Positions 1 to 7,050 of a stretch of DNA of 19,040 bases are shown one piece after another. The notes beneath the pieces are model-generated. The model saw only the letters and a list, made by a program, of their open reading frames with translations. It did no database searches and was not told the DNA's origin. Numbering within the stretch: the first letter of the stretch is position 1; the number at the start of each line of letters is the position of its first letter. Both the position numbers and the translations under genes were made by a program. Source of the stretch: Clostridiaceae bacterium (GTDB taxonomy: Bacteria > Bacillota > Clostridia > Oscillospirales > Acutalibacteraceae); contig CAJGCA010000029.1 of assembly GCA_904501705.1 (NCBI GenBank), positions 1 through 19,040 of the forward strand, given 5' to 3'.

Positions 1-192
1 AACGGACGTTGCGCGGTCGCGCGCGAGCAGCTCCTCGTCGATGAGGTCGATGCGCGCGATTTCCCGCGCACCCTGCTCAAGGTCGCTGTAATCCTCAATA
101 TAAATACCGTACGGAACCGCCATATTGGCGATTGCCGCCGCCTCGTCGGTGTGGGCGGTGGGAATAGAAATTTTCACTTCGGTCCAGTCCAT
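1..192 (-). CDS. prmA: Ribosomal protein L11 methyltransferase, N-terminal part (runs off the window)
   Basis: The first 64 codons of a minus-strand gene, cut by the left edge of the window. The start is ATG at 190-192, with AAGGAG about 7-8 bases upstream. The protein opens MDWTEVKISIP and continues with VPYGIYIEDYSDLE and IARIDLIDEELLARDR. I recognise these as the N-terminal substrate-recognition domain of clostridial PrmA, the SAM-dependent enzyme that methylates ribosomal protein L11. The Rossmann-type catalytic domain lies outside the window, so no SAM motif can be checked. It diverges from lepA across about 150 bp; prmA and lepA also lie near each other in the Bacillus hrcA-dnaK region. 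The identification rests on a short stretch of sequence and is good but not certain. Confidence 0.8.
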   Translation of the reverse strand, partial: MDWTEVKISIPTAHTDEAAAIANMAVPYGIYIEDYSDLEQGAREIARIDLIDEELLARDRATSV

Positions 193-243
193 AATGATGC
201 TCCTTATATATATGTATTATATAATGACACAACGCTTTTCTCC

Positions 244-272
244 ATTTTACCATTTCGCGTTGGTTTTTTCAA
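244..272 (-). promoter_or_regulatory. sigma-A promoter for prmA
   Basis: On the minus strand TTGAAA (267-272) is separated by exactly 17 bp from TAAAAT (244-249), and TGG just before the -10 makes it an extended -10. It points at prmA, about 50 bp from the start codon, and lies almost back to back with the lepA promoter. Confidence 0.65.
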
Positions 273-281
273 TGCTTTGAC

Positions 282-310
282 TTGTCAAACGAGCAAAAAA
301 ATGATAAAAT
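282..310 (+). promoter_or_regulatory. sigma-A promoter for lepA
   Basis: TTGTCA (282-287), a 17-bp spacer and TAAAAT (305-310), preceded by TGA for an extended -10. The predicted transcription start is near 317. That is downstream of the farthest-upstream possible lepA starts (282 and 309), so it favours the TTG start at 342. Confidence 0.65.
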
Positions 311-341
311 GTCTTCAACTGTATCGAAAGTAGGTGTCCCC

Positions 342-2150
342 TTGTCCAATAAGAGAGAACACACACGCAATTTTTGCATTATCGCCCATATTGACCACGG
401 CAAATCCACCCTTGCCGACCGCCTGCTGGAGAAGACCAACACGGTGGCGCTGCGGGATATGGAAGACCAGCTGCTGGACAGTATGGACTTGGAGCGTGAG
501 CGCGGCATTACCATCAAGGCGCACGCGGTAACGCTCAACTATATCGCCGAAAACGGCGAGGAATATACCTTCAACCTCATCGACACCCCCGGACACGTCG
601 ACTTCAACTACGAGGTGTCGCGTTCGCTCGCCGCGTGCGAGGGCGCCCTGCTCATCGTAGACGCGTCGCAGGGCGTCGAGGCGCAGACGCTCGCGAACAC
701 CTATCTTGCGGCGGAGCACGGGCTGGAGATTATCCCCGTTATCAACAAAATTGACTTGCCTGCCGCTGACCCCGAGCGAGCAAAGAGCGAGATTGAGGAC
801 ATTATCGGCATCGACGCGTCCGAGGCGCCGCTCATCTCCGCGAAAGCAGGCGTCGGCATTGAATCGGTGCTGGAATCCATCGTGAAATTGCCCGCGCCCG
901 AGGGCGACGACGATAAGCCTCTGCAGGCACTTATTTTCGATAGCTATTACGACAGTTATCGCGGCGTCATCGTGTATTTCCGCGTGATGGACGGTACGGT
1001 GAAAGCAGGCGACACCATTAAAATGATGGCGAGCGGCGCGACCTTCGACGTCGTCGAGGTCGGCATTATGCGCCCCGGTCGTTTGGAGCCGATGAAAGAA
1101 CTGCGCGCGGGACAGGTCGGCTATCTCGCCGCGTCCATCAAGACGGTGGGTGACGCGCGCGTCGGCGATACCATCACGCTCGCGAGCCGCCCTGCCGCCG
1201 AGCCGTTGCCCGGCTATCGCAAGGCAAACCCGATGGTGTACTGCGGCGTGTTCCCTGCCGACGGTGCGCATTATCAGGATCTGCGCGAGGCGCTGGAGCG
1301 CTTACAGCTCAACGACGCGTCGCTGACCTTTGAGCCCGAAACCTCGGTCGCGCTGGGTTTTGGCTTCCGCTGCGGCTTCCTCGGACTGCTGCACATGGAG
1401 ATTATTCAGGAGCGCCTTGAGCGCGAGTATAACCTCGACCTCATCACCACCGCGCCGAGCGTTATCTATCGCGTGACGCTGACCGACGGCACTGAGCTGT
1501 GGGTGGACAACCCCACCAACTACCCCGACCCTGCCACCATCGCGATGGCGGAGGAGCCGATCGCCGAAGCGCACATCTACGCGCCCAACGACTACGTCGG
1601 CAACATTATGGAACTGTGTCAAGAGCGCCGCGGCGTGTTTAAGGATATGAAATACCTCGACCCGACCCGTGTCGACATTCATTACGAACTGCCGCTCAAC
1701 GAGATTATTTACGATTTCTTCGACGCGCTCAAATCCCGTACCAAGGGCTACGCGAGCTTTGATTACGAGCTTAAGGGCTACGTGAAATCCGACCTCGTCA
1801 AGCTGGATATCCTGCTCAACGGCGATATGGTGGATGCCTTGTCCTTTATCCTGTTCTCGGGCAACGCCTACACCCGCGCGCGCAAGATGTGCGAGAAACT
1901 GCGCGACAATATTCCGCGCCAGTTGTTCGAGGTGCCCGTGCAGGCGGCCATCGGCGGCAAGGTCATCGCCCGTGAAACGGTGCGCGCGATGCGCAAGGAC
2001 GTGCTCGCGAAATGCTACGGTGGCGATATCACGCGTAAGAAGAAACTGCTGGAAAAACAGAAGGAAGGCAAAAAGCGTATGCGCCAGCTCGGCAGCGTTG
2101 AGGTGCCGCAGGAAGCGTTTATGGCGGTACTTAAATTGGATGATGAATAA
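342..2150 (+). CDS. lepA: Elongation factor 4 (LepA), ribosome back-translocating GTPase
   Basis: A translational GTPase that acts on stalled or mistranslocated ribosomes. From the chosen start it has 602 residues, the usual LepA length. The G domain carries G1 AHIDHGKST (about residues 15-23), the switch region around LERERGIT, G3 DTPGHVDF, G4 NKID and a G5 SAK. The C-terminal end has the LepA-specific segment with CYGGDITRKKKLLEKQKEGKKRM. The reading frame is open from TTG 282, but a good promoter covers 282-310, and TTG 342 has AGGTG five bases upstream and gives the standard start shortly before RNFCIIAHIDHG. ATG 309 is a third option but would lie at or before the transcript start. The gene is followed directly by a strong terminator, so it is probably monocistronic. 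Identity is certain; the start is inferred. Confidence 0.97.
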   Translation: MSNKREHTRNFCIIAHIDHGKSTLADRLLEKTNTVALRDMEDQLLDSMDLERERGITIKAHAVTLNYIAENGEEYTFNLIDTPGHVDFNYEVSRSLAACEGALLIVDASQGVEAQTLANTYLAAEHGLEIIPVINKIDLPAADPERAKSEIEDIIGIDASEAPLISAKAGVGIESVLESIVKLPAPEGDDDKPLQALIFDSYYDSYRGVIVYFRVMDGTVKAGDTIKMMASGATFDVVEVGIMRPGRLEPMKELRAGQVGYLAASIKTVGDARVGDTITLASRPAAEPLPGYRKANPMVYCGVFPADGAHYQDLREALERLQLNDASLTFEPETSVALGFGFRCGFLGLLHMEIIQERLEREYNLDLITTAPSVIYRVTLTDGTELWVDNPTNYPDPATIAMAEEPIAEAHIYAPNDYVGNIMELCQERRGVFKDMKYLDPTRVDIHYELPLNEIIYDFFDALKSRTKGYASFDYELKGYVKSDLVKLDILLNGDMVDALSFILFSGNAYTRARKMCEKLRDNIPRQLFEVPVQAAIGGKVIARETVRAMRKDVLAKCYGGDITRKKKLLEKQKEGKKRMRQLGSVEVPQEAFMAVLKLDDE

Positions 2151-2190
2151 GAAAAGTCCTACCCGTGAGGGTAGGACTTTTCTTGTTGTT
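2151..2190 (+). terminator. Rho-independent terminator of lepA
   Basis: A perfect 14-bp stem (2151-2164 with 2169-2182) around a GTGA loop, starting directly after the lepA stop codon and followed by TTGTTGTT. The A-rich 5' arm could let it work in the other direction as well, for the minus-strand gene ending at 2258. Confidence 0.92.
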
Positions 2191-2198
2191 CCCTAAAG

Positions 2199-2226
2199 CG
2201 GGCGGGGAGACCCCGCCCCTACGAGC
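2199..2226. repeat. Short palindromic interspersed repeat (GGGCGGGG/CCCCGCCC type), copy 1
   Basis: An 8-bp GC-only stem (2200-2207 with 2211-2218) with an AGA loop, followed by CTACGA. A second copy of the same design, also ending CGCCCCTACGA, lies at 10555-10580. The shared 3' flank argues for an interspersed repeat and not a chance hairpin. There is no T-run, so it is not a standard terminator. Confidence 0.55.
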
Positions 2227-2257
2227 CTATTTACGGTTTGTGCAAACCGCGTAGCGC

Positions 2258-2800
2258 TCAATCGTCCCAGCGGTCGACCGCGCGTACACGGTTGATGACC
2301 TCGGTCTTCATTTTTTCGAGATCGGCGGGTTGGTTTTGCGCATCCTTTTTTGTGCGAAAGGGGATGGTAAACAGCAGCAGAGCAAATAACACCACCGTAA
2401 TAACGTCTTTGCGCGATAAAGGCCTCCCCGCTTTTATGGAATAGGCGACAAACACCAAAAACGCGCAAAACAGTGCGGCGTAGACCGCCCATTCAACATA
2501 GCGATAGACTTTCGCTGAGCGGTCGTGTACACAGTAGATCTTCGCCACGGTCTTGCCGTCTTGCTCGGCGACCTCGCCGACAACAAAGTTCAGGCGACAA
2601 TTGGACGAGGTGCTGCGGTAGAGAGCGTCCACGCGTAGCCGCCCTTTTTTATCGCAGGTGAATCCCAAAGGGAACTGGTCGTTGTCGGTTTCGCGGCAGA
2701 CGCCTTGCATCGAGCGCAGTCTGTCCACGGTGGTGGGGAAATCCGTTTCCACCTCGATAACGGTTTCGTCAAGAACGGTATAATGCTTTGAGAATTTCAT
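2258..2800 (-). CDS. Hypothetical membrane protein with two transmembrane helices
   Basis: I do not recognise this 180-residue protein. Residues 1-100 look soluble, with KFSKHYTVLDETVIEV near the start, two clusters of charged residues and cysteines at 35, 49, 68 and 90. Two hydrophobic segments follow (about 101-122 and 132-148), separated by a short basic loop, then a charged C-terminal tail ending RWDD. This suggests a small bitopic or hairpin membrane protein with a substantial N-terminal domain. The frame is open much further upstream, but that extension is proline/arginine-rich and overlaps the branching enzyme gene. The ATG at 2798-2800 is the sensible start, though its ribosome binding site (GAAAG/AGAAG) is weak. 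It lies 88 bp behind the branching enzyme gene on the same strand and could be read from that promoter. Confidence 0.7.
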   Translation of the reverse strand: MKFSKHYTVLDETVIEVETDFPTTVDRLRSMQGVCRETDNDQFPLGFTCDKKGRLRVDALYRSTSSNCRLNFVVGEVAEQDGKTVAKIYCVHDRSAKVYRYVEWAVYAALFCAFLVFVAYSIKAGRPLSRKDVITVVLFALLLFTIPFRTKKDAQNQPADLEKMKTEVINRVRAVDRWDD

Positions 2801-2830
2801 ACATTCGCTTCTTTCGTGATGAGTTCCTCT

Positions 2831-2888
2831 CCCGCGTGAGCGGGGCGTTTTTGTGCAAAGCCGTTTTCGGGCGATTCGCGAACCGCCC
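2831..2888. other. Two intercistronic hairpins between the branching enzyme gene and the downstream gene
   Basis: Directly after the branching enzyme stop codon is the near-perfect palindrome GGGCGATTCGCGAACCGCCC (2869-2888). A second hairpin, CCCGC-GTGA-GCGGG, lies at 2831-2844. On the minus strand, the direction of both genes, neither is followed by a run of T, so they are weak terminators or RNA-stability elements. On the plus strand the second is followed by GCGTTTTT and would look like a terminator, but no plus-strand gene ends here. Confidence 0.4.
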
Positions 2889-4883
2889 TCACTCCACCCG
2901 TTTAAACGCCGCGGCGGTGCGGGACGGCAGGTAGCACATAAATCCGCAACGACCGTCCTCGGTGGGGGCGGCGGTGTAGCGGTAGGCGGTGTCGACGCGG
3001 TCAAATCCGCCGAACGCGAAATCGTCGCTCGACAGCACCACCTCGTACTCGCCCGGTTGTTTCACGGGGATAAAATACCCCTCATACGACTTTTCGGGAT
3101 GGAAATTGAACGCGAAGGTGAGCTTTCCTTTGCCGTAGATCATCACCTTATCGTCGTTGTGTATGTGACGATATTCCGCCGTCTTGGTCAGCAGGCGCTC
3201 GCGGCGCATCAGAGAAATCATCGCACGGTCAAACGCTTCAAGCTGCCCGTAACGCAATTGAGGGTCGTCCGCGAGATGCCATTGGCGGCGGCAGTAGTGA
3301 TAACTCCATCCGTTGCCCTCGCGTGGGAAATCGATCCACTCGGGATGCCCGAATTCGTTGCCCATAAAGTTGAGATACCCCTCGCCTGCCAGCGTGGCGG
3401 TGACCAGGCGGATGAGCTTGTGCAGGGCGACGCCGCGGTCGACGACGGAGTCGCCGCTGCCCTTATTCATTCCCGTATACATATTCGCATCGCACAGGCG
3501 GAACATAATCGTCTTATCCCCCACCAGCGCTTGGTCGTGCGACTCGCAGTAGCCGATGTTTTTCTCTTTCGGGCGGCGGGTGTCGAGCTCCCACCACAGC
3601 TTGTTCATATCCCATTGCTCGTCGCCGTATTCCTTGAGGAATTTGATCCACAGGTCAGGCATACCCATCGACAGACGGAAATCAAACCCAATGCCGCCGT
3701 CCTTGATGGGGATGCACATTCCCGGCATCCCCGACATATCCTCGGCGACGGTGATCGCGCGGGGGTTGACCGCGTGGACGAGCTCGTTGGCGAGCTGGAG
3801 ATAGGTCACCGCCTCGGTGTCGGTGTTGAGGGAGAAATACATCGAGTAATCGGTGAACGCACTGCCCAGCCCGTGGTCGTGGTACAGCATCGAGGTCACG
3901 CCGTCGAAGCGGAAGCCGTCGAAGTGGAACGCGTCCATCCAGAATTTCAGGTTGGAGAGCAGGAAGTGAAGCACCTCGTTTTTGCCGTAGTTAAAGAGCT
4001 TCGTGTCCCACGCGGGGTGGTTGCCGCGCCCACCGGCGTGGAAGAACTGGTATTCCGTACCGTCGAAGAGGTTGAGCCCCTCGCCGACGTTCTTGACCGC
4101 GTGGGAGTGCACCACGTCGAGCAGGACGGTCAGCCCCATTTTGTGCGCGGTGTTGACCAGCTCCTTGAGGTCGCGCGCCGCGCCGAAGCGCGACGAGGCG
4201 GCGAAGAAGTTGGACACCTGATAGCCGAACGAGCCGTAATACGGATGCTCCATCACCGCCATGATCTGAATGGTGTTGTAGCCGAGCTTTTTCACTCGCG
4301 GTAGGATGTTCTTCGTAAAATCGCGGTAGCTGCCGACCTCGTAGGCGTCCTGCGCCATCCCGATGTGGCATTCGTAGATGTAGGGCGTGGCGGCGGGCTT
4401 AAAGGACGCGTCGGTCCACGGGAACTTGTCCCACAGCGTGTCGTCCACCTCGGCGCACCACCAGTAGGTCTCGGGATCCTGCACGACGCGGGTCGCGTAG
4501 GTCGGCACGCGGCGCAGCATCTCGCCGTTATGCCACACGATGGCCTGCACCTTCTGCCCGACCTGCAGAGCGTCGCGCCCCGCGAGTGCCACCTCGAACA
4601 CGCCGTTGTCCAGCCGCGTCATCGGGCAGGCGGCGGTGTCCCAGTTATTAAAGTCACCCGTGAAGAACATCGCTTCGGCGGCAGGCGCCCATTCGCGGTA
4701 CACCCAGCCGTTTTTCGTCGGGTGGATGCCGAAATACGCGTGCCCGTTCGCAAAGTCGACGAGATCGCCGCCCTCGCCGACCAGCTCGGCGCGCTTTTGG
4801 GCATAGTTCTCCATCCGCAGGACGAGGTCGTCGGCGTGCGGTGCGAGATACGGGTCGATTTTGATGATCGCAGGAGTTTTCAT
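2889..4883 (-). CDS. glgB: 1,4-alpha-glucan branching enzyme, eukaryote-like GH13 type
   Basis: Forms alpha-1,6 branches in glycogen by cutting and transferring alpha-1,4 chains. The protein has 664 residues. An N-terminal carbohydrate-binding domain of the CBM48 type (about 50-150, with YREWAP and GDFNNW) precedes the GH13 barrel. The four conserved regions are visible: DVVHSHA (256-262), GFRFDGVTSM with the nucleophile D327, VAEDMSGMP with acid/base E381, and CESHDQ (446-451). The C-terminal beta domain follows. The overall sequence (VTSMLYHDHG, AEDMSGMPG, NEFGHPEW) resembles the eukaryotic GBE1-like group and not E. coli GlgB. The start ATG 4881-4883 has AAGAGGG seven bases upstream. A longer frame to 4943 would cover the promoter. 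No other glycogen gene is adjacent, so it appears to be a stand-alone locus. Identity is firm. Confidence 0.95.
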   Translation of the reverse strand: MKTPAIIKIDPYLAPHADDLVLRMENYAQKRAELVGEGGDLVDFANGHAYFGIHPTKNGWVYREWAPAAEAMFFTGDFNNWDTAACPMTRLDNGVFEVALAGRDALQVGQKVQAIVWHNGEMLRRVPTYATRVVQDPETYWWCAEVDDTLWDKFPWTDASFKPAATPYIYECHIGMAQDAYEVGSYRDFTKNILPRVKKLGYNTIQIMAVMEHPYYGSFGYQVSNFFAASSRFGAARDLKELVNTAHKMGLTVLLDVVHSHAVKNVGEGLNLFDGTEYQFFHAGGRGNHPAWDTKLFNYGKNEVLHFLLSNLKFWMDAFHFDGFRFDGVTSMLYHDHGLGSAFTDYSMYFSLNTDTEAVTYLQLANELVHAVNPRAITVAEDMSGMPGMCIPIKDGGIGFDFRLSMGMPDLWIKFLKEYGDEQWDMNKLWWELDTRRPKEKNIGYCESHDQALVGDKTIMFRLCDANMYTGMNKGSGDSVVDRGVALHKLIRLVTATLAGEGYLNFMGNEFGHPEWIDFPREGNGWSYHYCRRQWHLADDPQLRYGQLEAFDRAMISLMRRERLLTKTAEYRHIHNDDKVMIYGKGKLTFAFNFHPEKSYEGYFIPVKQPGEYEVVLSSDDFAFGGFDRVDTAYRYTAAPTEDGRCGFMCYLPSRTAAAFKRVE

Positions 4884-4929
4884 ATAATACCCTCTTATTT
4901 TATTCACGCGGCGGTTGCTTTCACCTTTT

Positions 4930-4958
4930 ATTTTACCACACATCTCCCCTGCCTACAA
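4930..4958 (-). promoter_or_regulatory. sigma-A promoter for the branching enzyme gene
   Basis: Minus strand: TTGTAG (4953-4958), 17-bp spacer, TAAAAT (4930-4935) preceded by TGG, an extended -10. It lies about 47 bp upstream of the glgB start codon. Confidence 0.6.
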
Positions 4959-4959
4959 G

Positions 4960-5200
4960 GTGAAACACCGCAGAAAATGGCACGGTTTTTTTGGTAGAAA
5001 AGGCGATAAAACCCGTAAAATTCGGTTGTTTTGGCTTATTTAGTCGCTTTTCGCCGCCCCTGCCCCAAGATGTTGTGGACATACCCCGAAACTACCGTGC
5101 AAAAAATGAAATGAAACACGAGAAACAGAGCAAAACGGCGTAAAAATGAGAGAAATCGAGAGAATAAGGGATGTAAATTAAAAAAACAGGAATTTGGGTC
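4960..5200. other. AT-rich spacer between the divergent glgB and rplM promoters
   Basis: About 240 bp with no convincing gene. The few open frames here lack a ribosome binding site and coding character. The stretch just upstream of the rplM -35 box is rich in A runs and could act as an UP element for that strong promoter; this is an inference from composition only. Confidence 0.5.
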
Positions 5201-5229
5201 TTGACAGCGTTTTTTAGATGTGTTATTAT
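5201..5229 (+). promoter_or_regulatory. Strong sigma-A promoter for rplM-rpsI
   Basis: Perfect TTGACA (5201-5206), a 17-bp spacer and TATTAT (5224-5229) with TGT in front, an extended -10. The predicted transcript start is near 5236, about 108 nt before the rplM start codon. Confidence 0.88.
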
Positions 5230-5235
5230 AACACC

Positions 5236-5330
5236 CGTTCGGTAAATCGACTCCCCCGCCGCACAACGTGCGGTTTCTGCTGAGGGAGAGTCCCCGACGG
5301 GCGTTTTAACCCGACGCCCCAAAACGATTA
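5236..5330 (+). promoter_or_regulatory. Structured 5' leader of rplM, candidate ribosomal-protein (L13-type) autoregulatory element
   Basis: The untranslated leader folds into a compound hairpin. The outer arms are GACTC at 5249-5253 and GAGTC at 5288-5292, and inside them a perfect CCGCAC/GTGCGG stem (5259-5264 with 5268-5273) carries an AAC loop. A second hairpin follows (GGGCGT 5299-5304 with ACGCCC 5314-5319). Firmicutes often regulate rplM-rpsI with a leader RNA bound by L13. The position and compact fold fit, but I cannot confirm that the sequence matches that family. Confidence 0.5.
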
Positions 5331-5343
5331 GGAGGAAACTACT

Positions 5344-5769
5344 ATGACTTTTATGGAAAAAGCCGGTCAGGTCGAGCGTAAGTGGTACGTCATCGACGCC
5401 GCCGGTAAGCCCCTCGGTCGCGTGGCTGCTCAGGCGGCTGTCCTGCTGCGCGGCAAGCACAAGCCCACCTTCACCCCTCACGTCGATTGCGGTGACAACG
5501 TCATCATCATCAACTGCGCCAAGGCTGTCCTGACGGGCAAGAAGCTGGAGCAGAAGAAGTGGTACCGTCACACCGGTTGGATCGGCAACATGAAGGAGAC
5601 CAAGTACGCCACCCTGATGGCGCAGCGTCCCGAGAAGGCGATGGAGCTGGCGGTTGGTGGTATGATCCCCAACAACCACATCGGCCGCGCCGCCGAGACC
5701 CGTCTGCACTGCTTCGCCGGTGCTGAGCATCCCCACGCATCCCAGAAACCCGAAGCGTTTGAGCTGTAA
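5344..5769 (+). CDS. rplM: 50S ribosomal protein L13
   Basis: A 141-residue early-assembly protein of the large ribosomal subunit. Diagnostic segments are KWYVIDAAGKPLGRVA, LLRGKHKPTFTPHVDCGD, the TGKKLEQKKWYRHTG region and GMIPNN. The start ATG 5344 has a consensus AGGAGG (5330-5335) eight bases upstream. It is the first gene of the universal rplM-rpsI pair and ends 17 bp before rpsI. Codon use is more biased than in the neighbouring genes, as expected for a highly expressed gene. Confidence 0.98.
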   Translation: MTFMEKAGQVERKWYVIDAAGKPLGRVAAQAAVLLRGKHKPTFTPHVDCGDNVIIINCAKAVLTGKKLEQKKWYRHTGWIGNMKETKYATLMAQRPEKAMELAVGGMIPNNHIGRAAETRLHCFAGAEHPHASQKPEAFEL

Positions 5770-5786
5770 TGAAGGAGGCAATAACG

Positions 5787-6191
5787 ATGGATTACAATTC
5801 TAGACCCTTTTTCTACGGCACCGGTCGCCGTAAATCCTCTGTTGCCCGCGTGCGTCTGTACCAGGGCACCGGCAAGGTGACCATCAACGGCCGTGATATC
5901 GACGATTATTTCGGGCTTGAGACCCTGAAGCTGATTGTGCGTCAGCCGCTCAACCTCACGGGCCTTACCGAGAAGTTTGACATTGAGTGCCGCGTTGCCG
6001 GCGGTGGCGTGTCCGGCCAGGCCGGCGCGATCCGTCACGGTGTCGCCCGTGCTCTGCTGCAGTACGATAGCGAAGGCCTGCGCTCTGCGCTCAAGAAGGC
6101 CGGCTTCCTGACCCGCGATCCTCGTATGAAGGAGCGTAAGAAGTACGGTCTGAAAGCTGCCCGTCGCGCTCCCCAGTTCAGCAAGCGCTGA
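5787..6191 (+). CDS. rpsI: 30S ribosomal protein S9
   Basis: A 134-residue small-subunit protein whose C-terminal tail reaches the P-site tRNA. Recognised by FFYGTGRRKSSVARVR, the GGGVSGQAGAIRHGVARALL block and the conserved C-terminal end PQFSKR. ATG 5787 is chosen because AGGAGG (5773-5778) lies eight bases upstream; the earlier in-frame ATG at 5769 lies upstream of this ribosome binding site and would be served by nothing. It is cotranscribed with rplM and followed by a strong terminator. Confidence 0.98.
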   Translation: MDYNSRPFFYGTGRRKSSVARVRLYQGTGKVTINGRDIDDYFGLETLKLIVRQPLNLTGLTEKFDIECRVAGGGVSGQAGAIRHGVARALLQYDSEGLRSALKKAGFLTRDPRMKERKKYGLKAARRAPQFSKR

Positions 6192-6220
6192 TCCGAGAGA
6201 CCGCACTATACTTTTTGTAC

Positions 6221-6261
6221 GCAAAAGACCGCAAGTCTGTACAGACTTGCGGTCTTTTTGC
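6221..6261 (+). terminator. Terminator of rplM-rpsI, also usable by the convergent gene
   Basis: A 20-bp inverted repeat (6221-6240 with 6241-6261, one extra T on the 3' arm) that includes GACCGCAAGTCTGT and ends in TTTTT. The 5' arm contains AAAA, so the structure should also stop transcription of the minus-strand gene ending at 6303. Confidence 0.9.
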
Positions 6262-6302
6262 GCTTGCGGACGGAATGTAGGAATGAGGGCATACGCCGCT
6301 TT

Positions 6303-6953
6303 CTATTCCTTCAAACAACTAATCCAACGGTACAGCATCACGAGCGCGGCGCTGAGCAACGCGCCGCCGACTATGTCGGTCATCCAATGCACACCCGAAA
6401 TGAACCGCCCAACCACCATAAACACCATAAAAGCGGTGATGGTTATGGTAACGGCATACCGCATTGCGCGGTTTTGTATGCGCGCGCGCAACTGCATCGC
6501 AGCGGTCGGCATTACGCACAGCACCAGCATCGTAGTGGAGGACGGATAGGACGCTTCCAAAAACCCGTCAATCAGCACGGGGCGGTAATTGATAACCACG
6601 GTTTCAAAGAACAGATATACCGCCAACACAACGATGTAAAATCCGCCGAGCACAAAGAGGTTGTAATCCACGCGGCCAAGGCGTCTTCTCTTAAGCCATT
6701 GCACAAGCCCGAGCAGCGCAAACCCCATCCCGACACCGACGGGCACCAGCCCCAACCAATCCGTGATGGTGTACAGCGACATATGTACACCGACAAGGCG
6801 GTGCACAAACCCGTTGACCGAGGCGAACCCGACGGTCGACCCGCGCGGTCCGATCGGCGCCACGTCCACATAACGGACGGCGACCGTCCACAGCGCGAAC
6901 GCCGCGAGCAACCCGACGGCTATACATAAATTTTTTTGATTGTTCTTTTTCAT
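6303..6953 (-). CDS. PAP2-superfamily-like integral membrane protein with altered catalytic motifs
   Basis: A 216-residue protein with about six hydrophobic segments, related to membrane lipid or undecaprenyl pyrophosphate phosphatases of the PAP2 superfamily. The three signature motifs are present but changed. In K-x6-RP the lysine is replaced by E117 (RP at 124-125). PSGH reads PSST (137-140), losing the histidine. The third motif keeps R183, H189 (the expected phospho-acceptor) and D193 as GRFISGVHWMTD. From memory, gut Firmicutes have a subfamily with this YPSSTT form, so the change is probably inherited and not a local defect. The start ATG 6953 is favoured because AAGGAAGG lies nine bases upstream; the TTG at 6962 directly touches that site. 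It lies 95 bp behind the XRE regulator gene on the same strand. Confidence 0.85.
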   Translation of the reverse strand: MKKNNQKNLCIAVGLLAAFALWTVAVRYVDVAPIGPRGSTVGFASVNGFVHRLVGVHMSLYTITDWLGLVPVGVGMGFALLGLVQWLKRRRLGRVDYNLFVLGGFYIVVLAVYLFFETVVINYRPVLIDGFLEASYPSSTTMLVLCVMPTAAMQLRARIQNRAMRYAVTITITAFMVFMVVGRFISGVHWMTDIVGGALLSAALVMLYRWISCLKE

Positions 6954-7035
6954 CTTTATCAACCTTCCTTTCGTGTTCTACGTACACATTACGGGAAGGC
7001 GAGAAGAAACGCAAGAAACGGGCTTTCACGGTACC

Positions 7036-7050
7036 GACACGGTTCGTGTC
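7036..7050 (-). other. Small hairpin at the end of the XRE regulator gene
   Basis: GACACG-GTT-CGTGTC overlaps the stop codon of the regulator gene. There is no T-run after it on the minus strand, so transcription could continue into the PAP2-like gene; a minor intercistronic structure. Confidence 0.35.

Noticed and set aside
315..1271. Long minus-strand open frame opposite lepA (318 codons)
   Set aside because: It is antisense to a certain gene in GC-rich sequence, is rich in Arg and His, has no ribosome binding site and matches no family; a typical shadow of the coding strand.
2801..3004. Extended start for the two-helix membrane protein
   Set aside because: It would overlap the end of glgB and add a low-complexity proline stretch. 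The stretch just upstream of ATG 2800 resembles an interspersed repeat I recall from related genomes, but the match is too short to call.
2853..4304. Long plus-strand open frame opposite the branching enzyme gene (483 codons)
   Set aside because: Antisense to all the catalytic motifs of GlgB; Val/His/Arg-rich and without family features.
5036..5266. Small minus-strand gene upstream of rplM (76 codons)
   Set aside because: It runs across the rplM promoter, has no ribosome binding site and is Phe/Leu-rich only because the plus strand is A-rich.
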